From: Sulfurimonas autotrophica DSM 16294
GTDB lineage: Bacteria; Campylobacterota; Campylobacteria; Campylobacterales; Sulfurimonadaceae
Assembly (NCBI RefSeq): GCF_000147355.1
Contig: NC_014506.1
Location: 2,089,199-2,153,198 of the forward strand
Direction of reading: 5' to 3'
Length of the DNA: 64,000 bases
Program-made: the position numbers and the translations under genes
Shown: positions 40,982 to 51,712 of the stretch, piece by piece
Layout: the number at the start of each line of letters is the position of its first letter
Position numbering within the stretch: position 1 is the first letter of the stretch
The notes under the pieces: generated by a model
The model's input: the letters and a program-made list of their open reading frames with translations, nothing else
Database searches by the model: none
What the model was told of the DNA's origin: nothing

Positions 40982-42601
40982 ATGACTAAATACATTTTTG
41001 TTACCGGTGGAGTATTAAGCTCTCTTGGAAAAGGGATCACAGCTGCCAGTGTTGGTACTTTACTTAAACATGCCGGTAAAAATGTAGGCATGCTGAAAAT
41101 CGATCCATATATCAATGTTGACCCGGGTACTATGAGCCCCTTAGAGCATGGTGAAGTTTTTGTTACAAAAGACGGAGCAGAAACCGACCTTGACATAGGA
41201 AACTATGAACGCTTTTTAGACAAATCATTCTTAAAGACATCCAACTTTACAACAGGTCAGGTTTATTCAAGTGTTATTGAACGTGAACGTGCCGGTGGAT
41301 ACCTTGGGCAGACTATACAGGTTGTCCCTCATATTGTCGGTGAAATTGTCAAGCGCATAAAAGAGGCTGGTGAAGGACATGACATTCTGGTTGTGGAACT
41401 TGGCGGTACAGTTGGTGATATCGAAGGCCTGCCTTTTATGGAAGCCATTCGTCAAATGAAACATGACGAAGAAGTTGCCGGTACATTCTTTGTACATGTA
41501 ACGCTTATTCCTTACATCAAAGCAGCCGGTGAGATGAAATCAAAGCCAACACAGCATTCTGTTCAGGAGCTTCGCCGTATTGGTATTACTCCGCAGATGA
41601 TTATTGCAAGAAGTGAAAATGCCTTGCCTAAAACATTCAAGAAAAAACTTGCAATGAGTTGTGATGTTTCTCCTGACAGTGTCGTAGAAGCACTTGATGC
41701 AGCAACTATTTATGATGTTCCTATGTCATTTTTAAGACAAAATATTTTAAAGCCTATAGCAAAAGAACTTGAACTTGGCGAAGTTGCTCCTGATATGCAA
41801 GAGTGGGATTCACTTGTCAAAAAAATCGTGCAGCCAAAAGGAAAAGTAGTTATTGGTTTTGTCGGTAAATATCTGGCACTTAAAGAGTCTTACAAATCAC
41901 TCACAGAAGCACTCATACATGCAGGGGCACACCTTGACAGCAGAGTTGAAATCTGCTGGGTTGACTCTGAGGAAATTGAAGAAAGAGGAGCCCAGACACT
42001 TCTTAATGACTGTGACGGGATTTTAGTAGCAGGCGGTTTTGGGAATCGTGGTGTTGAGGGTAAAATTCAGGCAATTGAGTATGCTCGTGTAAATAAAATA
42101 CCTTACCTGGGTATCTGTCTTGGTATGCAGCTTACACTTGTTGAGTATGCAAGAAATGTGCTCGGACTTGAAGGCGCGAACTCCATTGAATTTGATGAGA
42201 ATACACCTCATCCTATGATTTATCTTATAGATAATTTTTTAGACCAAAGCGGCGGCATGCAGCTTAGAACGCACCAATCACCTATGGGTGGTACACTTCG
42301 TCTTGGCGAATACCCTTGTGACACAAAAGAAGGTTCACTTTTACGCCAAGCCTATAATGGTCAAAAAACAATTTATGAAAGACACCGTCATCGCTACGAG
42401 GCAAATCCTGCGTACAGAGAACAGCTTGAAAATGCAGGTATGATAGTGACCGGTGAGTCGAACGGACTTATAGAAACTGTAGAAATCCAAGGGCATCCAT
42501 GGTTTTTAGGTGTGCAGTTTCATCCTGAATTTACTTCGCGTCTGCAGACACCAAACCCTTCAATACTAGCGTTTGTAAACGCCAGTTTAAATGCTGAATA
42601 A
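40982..42601 (+). CDS. pyrG: CTP synthase
   Basis: Makes CTP from UTP, glutamine and ATP. The N-terminal synthase domain starts [16 protein letters not shown] with P-loop-like features. The C-terminal class I glutaminase has the nucleophile in GICLGMQL (near 378) and the His-Glu pair in QFHPEF. The ATG at 40982 has GGAG 8 nt upstream; a TTG one codon before it is rejected. A TATAAT box is at 40942-40947. Length 539. Confidence 0.97.
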   Translation: MTKYIFVTGGVLSSLGKGITAASVGTLLKHAGKNVGMLKIDPYINVDPGTMSPLEHGEVFVTKDGAETDLDIGNYERFLDKSFLKTSNFTTGQVYSSVIERERAGGYLGQTIQVVPHIVGEIVKRIKEAGEGHDILVVELGGTVGDIEGLPFMEAIRQMKHDEEVAGTFFVHVTLIPYIKAAGEMKSKPTQHSVQELRRIGITPQMIIARSENALPKTFKKKLAMSCDVSPDSVVEALDAATIYDVPMSFLRQNILKPIAKELELGEVAPDMQEWDSLVKKIVQPKGKVVIGFVGKYLALKESYKSLTEALIHAGAHLDSRVEICWVDSEEIEERGAQTLLNDCDGILVAGGFGNRGVEGKIQAIEYARVNKIPYLGICLGMQLTLVEYARNVLGLEGANSIEFDENTPHPMIYLIDNFLDQSGGMQLRTHQSPMGGTLRLGEYPCDTKEGSLLRQAYNGQKTIYERHRHRYEANPAYREQLENAGMIVTGESNGLIETVEIQGHPWFLGVQFHPEFTSRLQTPNPSILAFVNASLNAE

Positions 42602-44180
42602 TACACCGCACCTCAATAAATCAGACCTTTTTGAGCTTCTTTCTCAAAGGTTTGATTCCCAAGATAAAAAACTCTCCCAAATTCCAAATCCAGAACTGCT
42701 TACAGATGCAAGTAAAGCCGCGAAAAAAATTGCAGAGGCTGTGCAAAACAACAAACGTATAACCTTAGTGGGTGATTATGATGTTGACGGTGTCAGCTCC
42801 ACTGCTATTATGGTAGATTTTTTCAAGCAAATTCCCTACCCTCTTGAGGCTATTATACCCAATCGTTTTACTGACGGTTACGGTGTCAGTCCTACAGTTT
42901 TACAAAGAGTTGATGCTGACTTAGTAATTACCGTTGACAATGGCATATCTGCCATTGAAGCAGCCGAGATTTGCAAGCAACGAGATATTAATTTGATTAT
43001 TACTGATCATCATACGCCTTGTGAAATTTTACCTGATGCCTATGCTATAGTTGACCCAAAACTCCCTACATGTAACTACCCTTTTAAAGAAATATGCGGC
43101 GCAGAAGTTGCCTGGCTGTTACTTGGACTTGTTAAAAAAGAACTTGCATTAGATATTGACATGAAGCAGTTTTTGGATATTTTAGCCATTGCCGTTATTG
43201 CTGACATTATGCCTCTTATCGATATAAATAGAACACTTGTCAAAGAGGGTCTCAAACAACTAATGCACTCTAGCCGTCCTTCAAGCATTGTCATTCGTGA
43301 CTTTTTAAACAAATCAAAAATTACAAGTGAAGATATTGCCTTCAATATTGCTCCGCGTATAAATTCTGCGGGACGTCTTGAAGATGCTTCCATTGCTCTT
43401 GATTTTTACACCGCACCAGATACTCATACTGCCTACAAACAGTTTGAACTGCTAGGCCAGCTTAATGATCTGAGAAAAGCAACAGAAGCACAAACAACCC
43501 AGGAAGCTATAGCCTCTGTTAATGAAGATGACAAAGTCATAGTCGTGTCAGGAGAAAACTGGCATGAAGGTGTTGTGGGCATTGTAGCAGCTCGTCTAGT
43601 AGATAAATTCGGGCGTCCTGCTATTGTTTTGAGTATAAAAGATGAAGAAGCCAAGGGAAGTGCAAGAAGTATCGGCGATGTCAATATATATGAGCTCATA
43701 AAAGAAAATGAACACTTGTTAACTAAATTTGGCGGGCATAAAATGGCTGCAGGACTGGGCTTACATGTAAAGGATATAGAAGCATTTACAAAAGCCATAA
43801 ATACTAGTGCACAAAAGATTCCCCAAGATGACTTTATACCAAAAGAGCAGATAAGCGGAATCTTGGCAAGCGAAGATATAGACACAGAACTGCTTGCTCT
43901 GCTTGAACAGTTTGAACCTTTCGGAGAAGCAAACCTTCGACCGACATTTCTTATAAAAGATGCAGAGGTTGTCAGTATAAAACTTATGGGCGCGGACAAG
44001 TCTCATTCACGTATAGAAGTCAGACAGCATCCTCATCAAAGAAAGACAATTGAGATCATTGCGTTCAGACGCGTTTTTGAAATGCCTGTTGATAAAAAGA
44101 TTACATGTAGCTACTCTGTGGCTAAAAATGAGTTTAACGGCAGAGTCTCTGCGCAGCTTTTAGTGAACAAGATATTTTAG
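42591..44180 (+). CDS. recJ: Single-stranded-DNA-specific exonuclease RecJ
   Basis: 5'-3' exonuclease acting in recombination and mismatch repair. The DHH-family motifs are present: [10 protein letters not shown] (61-70), ITVDNGISA, the eponymous TDHHTP near 140, and [14 protein letters not shown]1 domain with [10 protein letters not shown] follows. The length of 529 is somewhat shorter than E. coli RecJ. It overlaps pyrG by 11 nt. Confidence 0.95.
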   Translation: MLNNTPHLNKSDLFELLSQRFDSQDKKLSQIPNPELLTDASKAAKKIAEAVQNNKRITLVGDYDVDGVSSTAIMVDFFKQIPYPLEAIIPNRFTDGYGVSPTVLQRVDADLVITVDNGISAIEAAEICKQRDINLIITDHHTPCEILPDAYAIVDPKLPTCNYPFKEICGAEVAWLLLGLVKKELALDIDMKQFLDILAIAVIADIMPLIDINRTLVKEGLKQLMHSSRPSSIVIRDFLNKSKITSEDIAFNIAPRINSAGRLEDASIALDFYTAPDTHTAYKQFELLGQLNDLRKATEAQTTQEAIASVNEDDKVIVVSGENWHEGVVGIVAARLVDKFGRPAIVLSIKDEEAKGSARSIGDVNIYELIKENEHLLTKFGGHKMAAGLGLHVKDIEAFTKAINTSAQKIPQDDFIPKEQISGILASEDIDTELLALLEQFEPFGEANLRPTFLIKDAEVVSIKLMGADKSHSRIEVRQHPHQRKTIEIIAFRRVFEMPVDKKITCSYSVAKNEFNGRVSAQLLVNKIF

Positions 44181-44188
44181 GAGTTCGT

Positions 44189-46315
44189 ATGCAAGAAATC
44201 CAAGAGTGCCAAAAAGTCCGCTCTGAGGTCACTGCTTTAAGCGCTTTACATAATAATTCAATAGCATTAAGTACGCGAACTCACGGTATACGAATTTTTG
44301 GAGCTGATGATTGTCAAAACAGACAAATACTCTCCATATCCCAATTAAATTACAAAACAACAGCCATCGATTTTCATCCAAGTGACAACATTTGTGCTAT
44401 TGCAAATGATAAAGTGATATACATAATTTCCCTTACCAACAAAAGTGTTTTACAGACAATCTTTACACATAACGGCGCAATTGATATACTTCGTTTTGTT
44501 CCCAACCGTCCCTATCTTGTCAGCGGAACAAATGAGGGAAGAGTTATGCTTTACCGATATGACGGTCCCTCAGGAATATCTCGTCTTGTTTCCTTTCCTC
44601 ATATCAGGGGAAAAAGAAAAATTACAAACAATTATGTCAGTGTTTTTGCATTTAGTCAAAACTATATAGCCAGCAGTGGATATGGGGGCTGCGTCAGTCT
44701 AGTTCATTTAAATTCTCACAAACAGGTAAAAGTTTTTTGTGATTCCAAGGTACGAGTAAATAGTCTGTGCTTTATTGATGAAGAAAAACTTTTATTTGGC
44801 AATGTTGATGGCACAATATACATACAACCACTCAAAAACAAAGAAAAAGTGCTCTCAATCAATATGCCTTTTACAGACATAAAGAATATAATACATTTTT
44901 CTCAAAGTAATTTTGTCATTATCAGTGGTAAATCAAACAGTATCAGCCTTATAAACATAAAAACTGCAAAAATAATCAGCCCGAAATATCTCACATTTAA
45001 AGATGAAATCCATACAATGACACTGACAAATGAGCAAAATCTCATCGTTGTTTTAAAAAACAATCAAACCTATCATGTAAAATTTGCAAATGCACAAAAT
45101 TTAAAAGAGTGTATATTCAATAAAAACCTTCAAAAAGCTTTTGAAATTATTGACACAGATCCAAGGCTTCAAGGAACAAAAGAGCATAAAAGAGTCGAAG
45201 TTTTATATAATAAGCTTTATGCCAATGCATTTATTTCCCTCATTAACTCCAATAAAAAAGAGCTAAAAAAGATTATAGATATCATCAAAAATATAAAAAG
45301 TAAAACAGATGATATTAACCTCTTATATAATGCATATAATAATTATGCAAAATTTAAATCACTTTATCTTGAAAAAAAATATGCTCTTGTATACAATCTC
45401 AGTGATAAATTTCCACCACTCAAATACACTCCTCAATATAAAAAGATGGAAGATACTTTTAAAGAGGTATATACATTTGCCCAAAAACAAATACTTATAG
45501 GACGTCAGGATATTGCAAAAAATATATTAACACCCTATGTTACTGTTTTATCAAAGAGGACATTGATTAATCTTTTACTCAAACAAAATAAAGAATTTTT
45601 AGACTTTTTAAAAGCCCTGCAAAAAAAAGATTATAAAGTAATCCATTCTCTGATATCCAAATATGAATTCTTTAAAGATATTCCAGGTTACTCTGCATTA
45701 CAAAAATCTCAAGAAATTCTTTTAAAAAATGTCAGTAGTGCCATAAATAATGCCAAGATTGATGAGGCAATACAACAAATAAAATCTTTACAAAACTTTA
45801 CATGTAACGAAGATGAACTCGAAGAGCTTTATGACAATGCTTTATCTGTCAAAAAATTACTGACAAGTTATGAAGAAAATGATTTTAAAACATGTTATGC
45901 ACTTATAGACAGTGATGAAAGACTCCAAAAACTCGAAATAACCAAACTGCTTGAAAAACATTGGCAAAAGCTTATGATTGAATGTGAAAATTATGCACTT
46001 CAAGGTGATATACAAAGTATAAAAGAAACACTGCATGAGCTTATAAGTATACCGACCCGGGCACAAAGGACGGGGGATTTACTCAGGCTCAGTTTTTACA
46101 CACAAATAAAACATCTCATCAACAAAAACAAGTTTAAAAGTGCCGAGAATATCATCTATTCATATATAGACATCTTTGGTATGGACAAAGAGCTCAAAGT
46201 GATTATGGATAATTATGAAAAATATACCTCAAAGAAACTTGCAATCACACATGAGCAAGAAAAGAAATGCACAAGAGACAGTTGGATTCATTCACAAATT
46301 ATTATGCATCCATAA
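44189..46315 (+). CDS. WD40-like propeller plus helical-repeat protein, function unknown
   Basis: A cytoplasmic-looking protein of 708 residues without signal peptide or membrane segment. About residues 1-310 show repeating beta-propeller blades (for example TTAIDFHPSDNICAIANDK, ILRFVPNRPYLVSGTNEGRV, SVFAFSQNYIASSGYGG, LIFGNVDGTIY-like). Residues 320-690 are a string of Lys-rich helices resembling degenerate TPRs with recurring (A/C)xxLIDxDxRLQ-type turns (FEIIDTDPRLQG, CYALIDSDERLQK). It starts 8 nt after recJ and overlaps convergent fliI by 14 nt. A scaffold role is likely, but the partner is unknown. Confidence 0.75.
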   Translation: MQEIQECQKVRSEVTALSALHNNSIALSTRTHGIRIFGADDCQNRQILSISQLNYKTTAIDFHPSDNICAIANDKVIYIISLTNKSVLQTIFTHNGAIDILRFVPNRPYLVSGTNEGRVMLYRYDGPSGISRLVSFPHIRGKRKITNNYVSVFAFSQNYIASSGYGGCVSLVHLNSHKQVKVFCDSKVRVNSLCFIDEEKLLFGNVDGTIYIQPLKNKEKVLSINMPFTDIKNIIHFSQSNFVIISGKSNSISLINIKTAKIISPKYLTFKDEIHTMTLTNEQNLIVVLKNNQTYHVKFANAQNLKECIFNKNLQKAFEIIDTDPRLQGTKEHKRVEVLYNKLYANAFISLINSNKKELKKIIDIIKNIKSKTDDINLLYNAYNNYAKFKSLYLEKKYALVYNLSDKFPPLKYTPQYKKMEDTFKEVYTFAQKQILIGRQDIAKNILTPYVTVLSKRTLINLLLKQNKEFLDFLKALQKKDYKVIHSLISKYEFFKDIPGYSALQKSQEILLKNVSSAINNAKIDEAIQQIKSLQNFTCNEDELEELYDNALSVKKLLTSYEENDFKTCYALIDSDERLQKLEITKLLEKHWQKLMIECENYALQGDIQSIKETLHELISIPTRAQRTGDLLRLSFYTQIKHLINKNKFKSAENIIYSYIDIFGMDKELKVIMDNYEKYTSKKLAITHEQEKKCTRDSWIHSQIIMHP

Positions 46316-47609
46316 GAGTAATCAGTGCTTGGCTTGTCTCGCTAAAAGATGTTTGAACAGTAGAATTCTGCGTTATAAAAGCTTCCATATCCTCTTTTTT
46401 ATTAATAGCCTCATCAAGCTCAGCGTCACTACCCTGAGTATACGCACCTATTCTAATAAGCGTTTCATTCTCTTTAAGCAGTGTATACAAACGTCTGAAC
46501 TTCATCACGGCTTTAAGATGCTGGGGTGTAATAATATCGCTCATTACCCTTGAAGCCGAATTTAAAATATGCACAGGCGGATAAATTCCAAAGTCGGTCA
46601 TCTCACGGGAGAGTACAATATGTCCGTCTAAAATTGAACGTGACTGATCAGCGATAGGGTCACTCATGTCGTCACCCTCTATTAAAACGGTAAAAAAAGC
46701 TGTAATACTCCCTTTGCCTTCTTCTTTTCCTGCACGCTCCATCAACTGGGGCAACAATGTTAACGATGACGGCGGATACCCTTTTGAAGTCGGCGGTTCG
46801 CCAAGAGCCAGACCTATTTCACGCTGCGCCATGGCAAAACGCGTTACAGAATCCATGATAAATAACACATCCCTGCCCTGGTCTTTAAAATACTCAGCAA
46901 CACTCATCGCTGCAAAAGCACCATATTTTCGCATCAAAGGAGAATCATCTGACGTTGCCACAACTATAACAGTATTTGTCAAGTCGCCGCCAAGGTTTTT
47001 TTCTATAAACTCCGGTACTTCACGACCACGCTCACCAATGAGTGCTACAACTTTTATAGGTGCATCTGCTCCGCGGACAATCATTCCCATCAATGTAGAT
47101 TTTCCGACACCGCTTCCTGCAAAAATTCCGAGTTTTTGTCCTTTTCCGCAGCTAAGCAGCCCGTCAATTGACTTAACACCTACAGAAAAAACTTCATCTA
47201 TCATGCCACGTTTCATTGCAGCTATAGGCGCTTTTATAATTGGAGCAAGTTTTGCATCTTTTACACTGCCTTTGCCATCAATAGGGCGCATAAATGGATC
47301 CACAACGCGCCCTAAAAGAGCAGGTCCTACAGGAATATTTAATCCAGTAGCATCCAAAAATACTTTATCTCCTGAGCGAAATCCCTCTACAAAAGAAAAA
47401 GGCGTAATAAAAAACAGATCTGCATCTATCTCTGTCACCATACCAACGGTCTCTTGTCCTGTTGTATCTGAGACAATTTTCACCATGTCGCTAATGCTTA
47501 CATGTAAACCCTTTGCAGTAATAATCGTTGCATTGATTTTGACAACCTCACCAAAAGACACCGAATAATTTTTATTTGCAAGCTTCTCTTTTAGTAATGA
47601 TAGTGGCAT
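46302..47609 (-). CDS. fliI: Flagellum-specific ATP synthase FliI
   Basis: ATPase of the flagellar type III export apparatus. Walker A GSGVGKST is at residues 165-172, followed by GERGREVPEF and the Walker B region DVLFIMDSVTRFAMAQREIGL. Length 435 fits the family. Its 3' end overlaps the WD40 gene and it lies 3 nt after folE. Confidence 0.96.
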   Translation of the reverse strand: MPLSLLKEKLANKNYSVSFGEVVKINATIITAKGLHVSISDMVKIVSDTTGQETVGMVTEIDADLFFITPFSFVEGFRSGDKVFLDATGLNIPVGPALLGRVVDPFMRPIDGKGSVKDAKLAPIIKAPIAAMKRGMIDEVFSVGVKSIDGLLSCGKGQKLGIFAGSGVGKSTLMGMIVRGADAPIKVVALIGERGREVPEFIEKNLGGDLTNTVIVVATSDDSPLMRKYGAFAAMSVAEYFKDQGRDVLFIMDSVTRFAMAQREIGLALGEPPTSKGYPPSSLTLLPQLMERAGKEEGKGSITAFFTVLIEGDDMSDPIADQSRSILDGHIVLSREMTDFGIYPPVHILNSASRVMSDIITPQHLKAVMKFRRLYTLLKENETLIRIGAYTQGSDAELDEAINKKEDMEAFITQNSTVQTSFSETSQALITLMDA

Positions 47610-47612
47610 ATT

Positions 47613-48197
47613 TTAATATCTGTTTCCCGTAGGAGAATTTATAAGTGAAAAGAATTCACTTCGTGTTTTTTCATCTTTTTTGAAAAGTCCGCGAAGTGCT
47701 GAAGATGTTGTTGTTGAATTTATTTTTTCAACACCGCGCATCTCCATACACATGTGACGTGCCTGAATAACAACACCAACACCTTTTGGTGCAATCGTAT
47801 CCATAATGGCATCTGCTATCTGTTCTGTCAACTGTTCTTGAATCTGCATGCGACGGGCAAACACATTGACAACACGAGGAATTTTTGAAAGTCCAACAAC
47901 CTTTCCATCGGGAATATAAGCTACATGTACACGACCAATAATAGGTAAAAGATGATGCTCGCATGTAGAATAAAACTCTATATCTTTTACTAAAACCATT
48001 TCATCATTTGAAGTCGTAAAAAGAGCTTTTTTTAAAATCTCTGCCGGATCTTCTTTATATCCGCCATAAATAAATTCATAGGCCTTTCTTACTCTTGAAG
48101 GGGTATCTATTAAACCCTCACGCTGAGGATCTTCTCCAACATGATGCATCATGACTTTTACTGCGTTTTCAAATTCACTGTTTTTATTATCTGACAA
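47613..48197 (-). CDS. folE: GTP cyclohydrolase I
   Basis: Opens GTP to dihydroneopterin triphosphate, the first step of folate (and queuosine) synthesis. Zinc ligands are in [10 protein letters not shown] and [20 protein letters not shown] and [10 protein letters not shown] are family motifs. I chose the TTG at 48197, preceded by AAAGG at 7-nt spacing, giving [14 protein letters not shown] (194 residues). An ATG at 48275 would add a hydrophobic N-terminus not seen in the family. Confidence 0.93.
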   Translation of the reverse strand: MSDNKNSEFENAVKVMMHHVGEDPQREGLIDTPSRVRKAYEFIYGGYKEDPAEILKKALFTTSNDEMVLVKDIEFYSTCEHHLLPIIGRVHVAYIPDGKVVGLSKIPRVVNVFARRMQIQEQLTEQIADAIMDTIAPKGVGVVIQARHMCMEMRGVEKINSTTTSSALRGLFKKDEKTRSEFFSLINSPTGNRY

Positions 48198-48295
48198 GGT
48201 TATGCCTTTTAAAGTTTTAATTATGATAGAGTAGCAAGAATTTGCTGAAAAAATGATGTGATGAAAAATCCCCAAGATAAACTTGAGGAAAATTT

Positions 48296-50242
48296 TTAGT
48301 GAATAAAGATAGACGGAACGATAAGTGGGTATTTTTTCATTTTACGATAGATATGTTTTCTAATAACCTGGCGCAAATCACCCTCTAGAGTTCTATGACT
48401 TCCAATTAATCCCGGTTTCATATTAAGCAAGAAGTTTTCTAAAATCTCTTCTATCTCTTTTGCAAAGGCTTTATCTTTTTTATCGGCAACTAAACCAAAT
48501 GATGTCACTTTTGGTTTGTCCATCATCTTTCCGGTTTGCTCACTAACCTGTCCAACAATCATTACAACACCGTCATTTGCAAGTTTCTGACGATCCATAA
48601 CTATGTCATCTTCGATTTCATAGTTATTTTGATTATCAATATAAGTTTTTCCTGTTTTTACAGTTTTAACTTTTCTCATATACTTTGGTGCAATTTCTAT
48701 CTGCTCGCCATCTGTCATAAGAAGAATGTTTCTTTCAGGAACACCACACATCATAGCTGTCTCTTTATGCTTCATTACATGATTATATTCACCATGAATC
48801 GGCAAAAAGAATTTAGGATTCACAAGACGGAGCATTAATTTTTGCTCTTCTATTGATGCATGCCCTGAAACGTGGATATCTTTGTCATACGCTATTTTAG
48901 CCCCACATTTTTGTAAGTGGTTAAGCATCTGAGAAATAGAACCCTCATTTCCAGGAATAGCACGAGAAGAGAGAACAATCAAATCATTTGGTTTGATTTT
49001 GATGTGTCTATGCTCACCTATTGACATTCTAAACAATGCTGAGTTACCCTCACCCTGTGAACCTGTTGTCACGATAAGAACATCTTTATCATTCATATGT
49101 GCTACTTCATCAGGTTCTACAAATATACTTTTTGGTAATTTAATATAGTCATACTGCATGGCCACTTCAAGGTTACGCTCCATTGAACGTCCAATGACAC
49201 ACACTTTACGACCATGTTTAACACCATATTGAATTGCTTGATAAACACGGTGAATATTTGAGCTGAATGTTGAAAGAACTACTCTTCCCTCTGCCTTGCT
49301 GAACACACGATCTAATGCCGGTGCAACACTAAGCTCAGATGGTGTTGGATTAGGATTATGTGAGTTTGTTGAATCACTCATTAAACATAAAACACCTTTT
49401 TCACCGTAATGTGCTAAACGGTGTAAATCTGCAGGATAGCCGTCAATTGGTGTATAATCAATTTTAAAGTCACCCGTATGAATTATCGTACCGGCATCTG
49501 TTGTAATGGCTACTGATGAAGAATCTAAAATAGAGTGCGTCATATGCATCCACTCAACTTCAAAATCATTTCCTATTTTATATACTTTTCTTTTTTCAAC
49601 AGGATTAAAATATTTTCTACTTTCTTTTAAATGATGTTCATCAAATTTGTTCCCAATCATTGCCAAAGGCAGTGACGTGCCATATAGAGGAAATTGTAAT
49701 TCTCTAAAAAGGTAAGGTACTGCACCGATGTGGTCTTCATGAGCATGAGTAATTACAATACCGACAATCTTGTCTTTAATTTCATGAAGATATGTAAAAT
49801 CAGGAATTAAAATATCAACCCCGTGCATATCTTCATCTGGAAAACTCATACCGACATCTACAAGAATTGCTTCATTGTCAGTTTCAAATACGGCAATATT
49901 CCCGCCGATTTCTCCCAGACCGCCAAGTGGTGTAACACGTACTTTTGCTTTTGAATTTAAATCAAGCTTGTAATGAGGGTTAAGTCTCTGCTTTTGGGCT
50001 TCTTGGTTTTTTATAACAAATGCTTTTAGTTTGTCATCAATCGGAGAAGCTCCACGTTTTTGACGGCCACGACCCTTGTTTTTATTGTTATTTGTTCTTG
50101 GCTTTGCATTTGCATTTTTTTCACCAGAAGGCTTATTTTGATTGCCATTTGGTCTACGATTATTATTCGGTCTACGGTTGCTATTTGGTTTGCGTTGTTC
50201 CTGAGGCTTACTTTGTGCTGCCTCTTGTGTCTTTTCTGCCAT
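48296..50242 (-). CDS. rnj: Ribonuclease J
   Basis: Metallo-beta-lactamase/beta-CASP nuclease with 5'-3' exo- and endonuclease activity, the main mRNA-decay enzyme where RNase E is absent. The metal motif HAHEDH is at residues 166-171, and the later HVSGHAS and PIHGEY motifs are intact. Residues 1-95 form a disordered Asn/Arg/Lys/Pro-rich tail, as in Helicobacter RNase J, where it binds the partner helicase RhpA. It starts within the last codons of rsmA (35-nt overlap). Confidence 0.96.
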   Translation of the reverse strand: MAEKTQEAAQSKPQEQRKPNSNRRPNNNRRPNGNQNKPSGEKNANAKPRTNNNKNKGRGRQKRGASPIDDKLKAFVIKNQEAQKQRLNPHYKLDLNSKAKVRVTPLGGLGEIGGNIAVFETDNEAILVDVGMSFPDEDMHGVDILIPDFTYLHEIKDKIVGIVITHAHEDHIGAVPYLFRELQFPLYGTSLPLAMIGNKFDEHHLKESRKYFNPVEKRKVYKIGNDFEVEWMHMTHSILDSSSVAITTDAGTIIHTGDFKIDYTPIDGYPADLHRLAHYGEKGVLCLMSDSTNSHNPNPTPSELSVAPALDRVFSKAEGRVVLSTFSSNIHRVYQAIQYGVKHGRKVCVIGRSMERNLEVAMQYDYIKLPKSIFVEPDEVAHMNDKDVLIVTTGSQGEGNSALFRMSIGEHRHIKIKPNDLIVLSSRAIPGNEGSISQMLNHLQKCGAKIAYDKDIHVSGHASIEEQKLMLRLVNPKFFLPIHGEYNHVMKHKETAMMCGVPERNILLMTDGEQIEIAPKYMRKVKTVKTGKTYIDNQNNYEIEDDIVMDRQKLANDGVVMIVGQVSEQTGKMMDKPKVTSFGLVADKKDKAFAKEIEEILENFLLNMKPGLIGSHRTLEGDLRQVIRKHIYRKMKKYPLIVPSIFIH

Positions 50243-51023
50243 CCAAACTCCTTGTTAATTTATAGAGTTGGTGATAGTCGTTAGTGTTCACCTGATGAGG
50301 ACGAATCGTTAATGCAAGTTCTAGTTCTTCTAGAGCTTCTTGAAGTAATTTCTTATCATATTTTGATGATAGATTTTTCACTAAAGTTTTACGAGGCTGC
50401 GAAAATGCAACTCTTAGCATATCCTCGAATTCTTTATCGTTTCTATCACGCTTTTTTTGTATAAGAAAAACAGCAGAATCTACTTTTGGCTGTGGGTCAA
50501 ATGCAGTCGGAGGAACTTTTACAACAATTTGTGCTGTTCCCACACTTTGAGCTATAACGCCCAAAGAACCAAATACTTTTTCACCTGAGGATGCACAAAA
50601 TTTCTCTGCTACTTCAAGTTGAACCATTACAAGTATATTTTTACACATAGGATCTGCGAGTGCTTTCAATATTATGTTCGTGGCGATATAATAGGGCAAA
50701 TTTGCCACCAAATCATACGGCTCACTTACAAGTTCACTCTGCCAAGCTTCTAAAACATCTCCACAATTTATATGAAGTCGCTTGGTAGCAATCTCTTCTT
50801 TAAATGTACTTTGTAACAGTTTACATAAATCGGTATCTACCTCAAAAGCTTCTACACTTTTGACATCAACTAAAAATTTAGTTAAATCACCTAAGCCAGG
50901 CCCAATTTCTACGATTTTATTATCATTTTTGGGCATCGCTTCGACGATTTGTCTTAAAACTGATTGATCTTTAAGAAAGTTTTGTCCAAACTTCTTCTTT
51001 GCTACAACACTTTCTCTGTTCAT
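50208..51023 (-). CDS. rsmA: 16S rRNA (A1518/A1519)-dimethyltransferase
   Basis: Dimethylates two adjacent adenines near the 16S 3' end during ribosome assembly. It starts AKKKFGQNFLKD, with SAM motif EIGPGLGDLT and the catalytic NLPYYIAT. Length 271. The rsmA-rnj order with overlap is conserved in the phylum. Confidence 0.96.
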   Translation of the reverse strand: MNRESVVAKKKFGQNFLKDQSVLRQIVEAMPKNDNKIVEIGPGLGDLTKFLVDVKSVEAFEVDTDLCKLLQSTFKEEIATKRLHINCGDVLEAWQSELVSEPYDLVANLPYYIATNIILKALADPMCKNILVMVQLEVAEKFCASSGEKVFGSLGVIAQSVGTAQIVVKVPPTAFDPQPKVDSAVFLIQKKRDRNDKEFEDMLRVAFSQPRKTLVKNLSSKYDKKLLQEALEELELALTIRPHQVNTNDYHQLYKLTRSLDGRKDTRGSTK

Positions 51024-51082
51024 GACGTTATTCTACCTTCTTTTTACTTACAAAAAGGTAACAGAACAAAAAAAATTAATTT

Positions 51083-51553
51083 TTATACTAAAGCATTAAT
51101 TTTTTCTTCTGAAACAGCAACTAAACGTCTCTGTAATCTTGATATTTCAGCTAAAAGTTCCTCTGCGGTTTTTTGCATGGCAACATATTCTTCGTTTACC
51201 AGTTTCAACTCTGATTCTGTCAATACTTTTTGTTTTGGCTTAAATATTTTCGATAAAAAACCACCTTTATTTTCTTGGGAATAAAACAAATCAAAAATTT
51301 CACGATACCTTCCATGAAGTTTATCGTGGAGTTGCTCAATATTGCTCATACACTCTAACGGATTATTTGAGAGTGCCTTTAATTTTTGACCGTCGCTGTA
51401 AAACCATTCACCAAATTTTGTTTCCCTGGGTGACGTCGGTAAAACTTTATCCTCTGCATCTATTCCATCTATTAAGGATTTTGCTGTTTCTACAAATCTT
51501 GTTAATTCTATTTCTGCAGTTTCTAAACTTTTTAAAGTTTCATCCTTTTTCAT
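51083..51553 (-). CDS. CZB-like helical protein with incomplete zinc site
   Basis: A 156-residue helical protein. The central part resembles the chemoreceptor zinc-binding (CZB) domain: FGEWFYSDGQKL (47-58) matches the usual CxFGKWLxxG, and LHDKLH (75-80) gives the HxxxH pair (H76, H80). The cysteine before FGEW is threonine (T45), and the first DHxxW-type histidine is absent, so zinc binding may be lost or altered. A coiled-coil-like C-terminus (115-156) follows. No signalling domain is attached. Confidence 0.6.
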   Translation of the reverse strand: MKKDETLKSLETAEIELTRFVETAKSLIDGIDAEDKVLPTSPRETKFGEWFYSDGQKLKALSNNPLECMSNIEQLHDKLHGRYREIFDLFYSQENKGGFLSKIFKPKQKVLTESELKLVNEEYVAMQKTAEELLAEISRLQRRLVAVSEEKINALV

Positions 51554-51660
51554 TTACGTTCCTATGCCTAATATAATTAATAATTATAGTCCTATCTATA
51601 TTAAAGCAATATAAAAGTATTAGACTTTTTGCATAACCTATATATGTCTCAGAAGACTAT

Positions 51661-51676
51661 TGTTTCACGTGAAACA
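51661..51676. promoter_or_regulatory. parS centromere site 1
   Basis: TGTTTCACGTGAAACA is a perfect 16-bp palindrome identical to the bacterial parS consensus bound by ParB. It lies in the gap upstream of hisF. A second identical copy is 3.6 kb away at 55259. Confidence 0.92.
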
Positions 51677-51700
51677 AATCCGCTATTAAGTCTAAAATTG

Positions 51701-51706
51701 TATAAT
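51701..51706 (+). promoter_or_regulatory. -10 box of hisF, possible leaderless start
   Basis: A perfect TATAAT lies only 6 nt before the hisF ATG at 51713 and no ribosome-binding site is visible, so transcription may begin at or next to the start codon. parS site 1 covers the area 25-40 nt upstream of this box. Confidence 0.5.
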
Positions 51707-51712
51707 TCTTTT

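Noticed and set aside
40912..41196. N-terminal extension of the antiporter frame
   Set aside because: This stretch is antisense to pyrG, and the family start with the first membrane helix fits the ATG at 40911.
43076..43999. Large antisense frames inside recJ
   Set aside because: Ser/Ile-rich shadow translations of a confirmed exonuclease gene.
48198..48275. ATG start at 48275 for folE
   Set aside because: The added 26 residues are hydrophobic and foreign to the family; the TTG at 48197 has a well-spaced ribosome-binding site.
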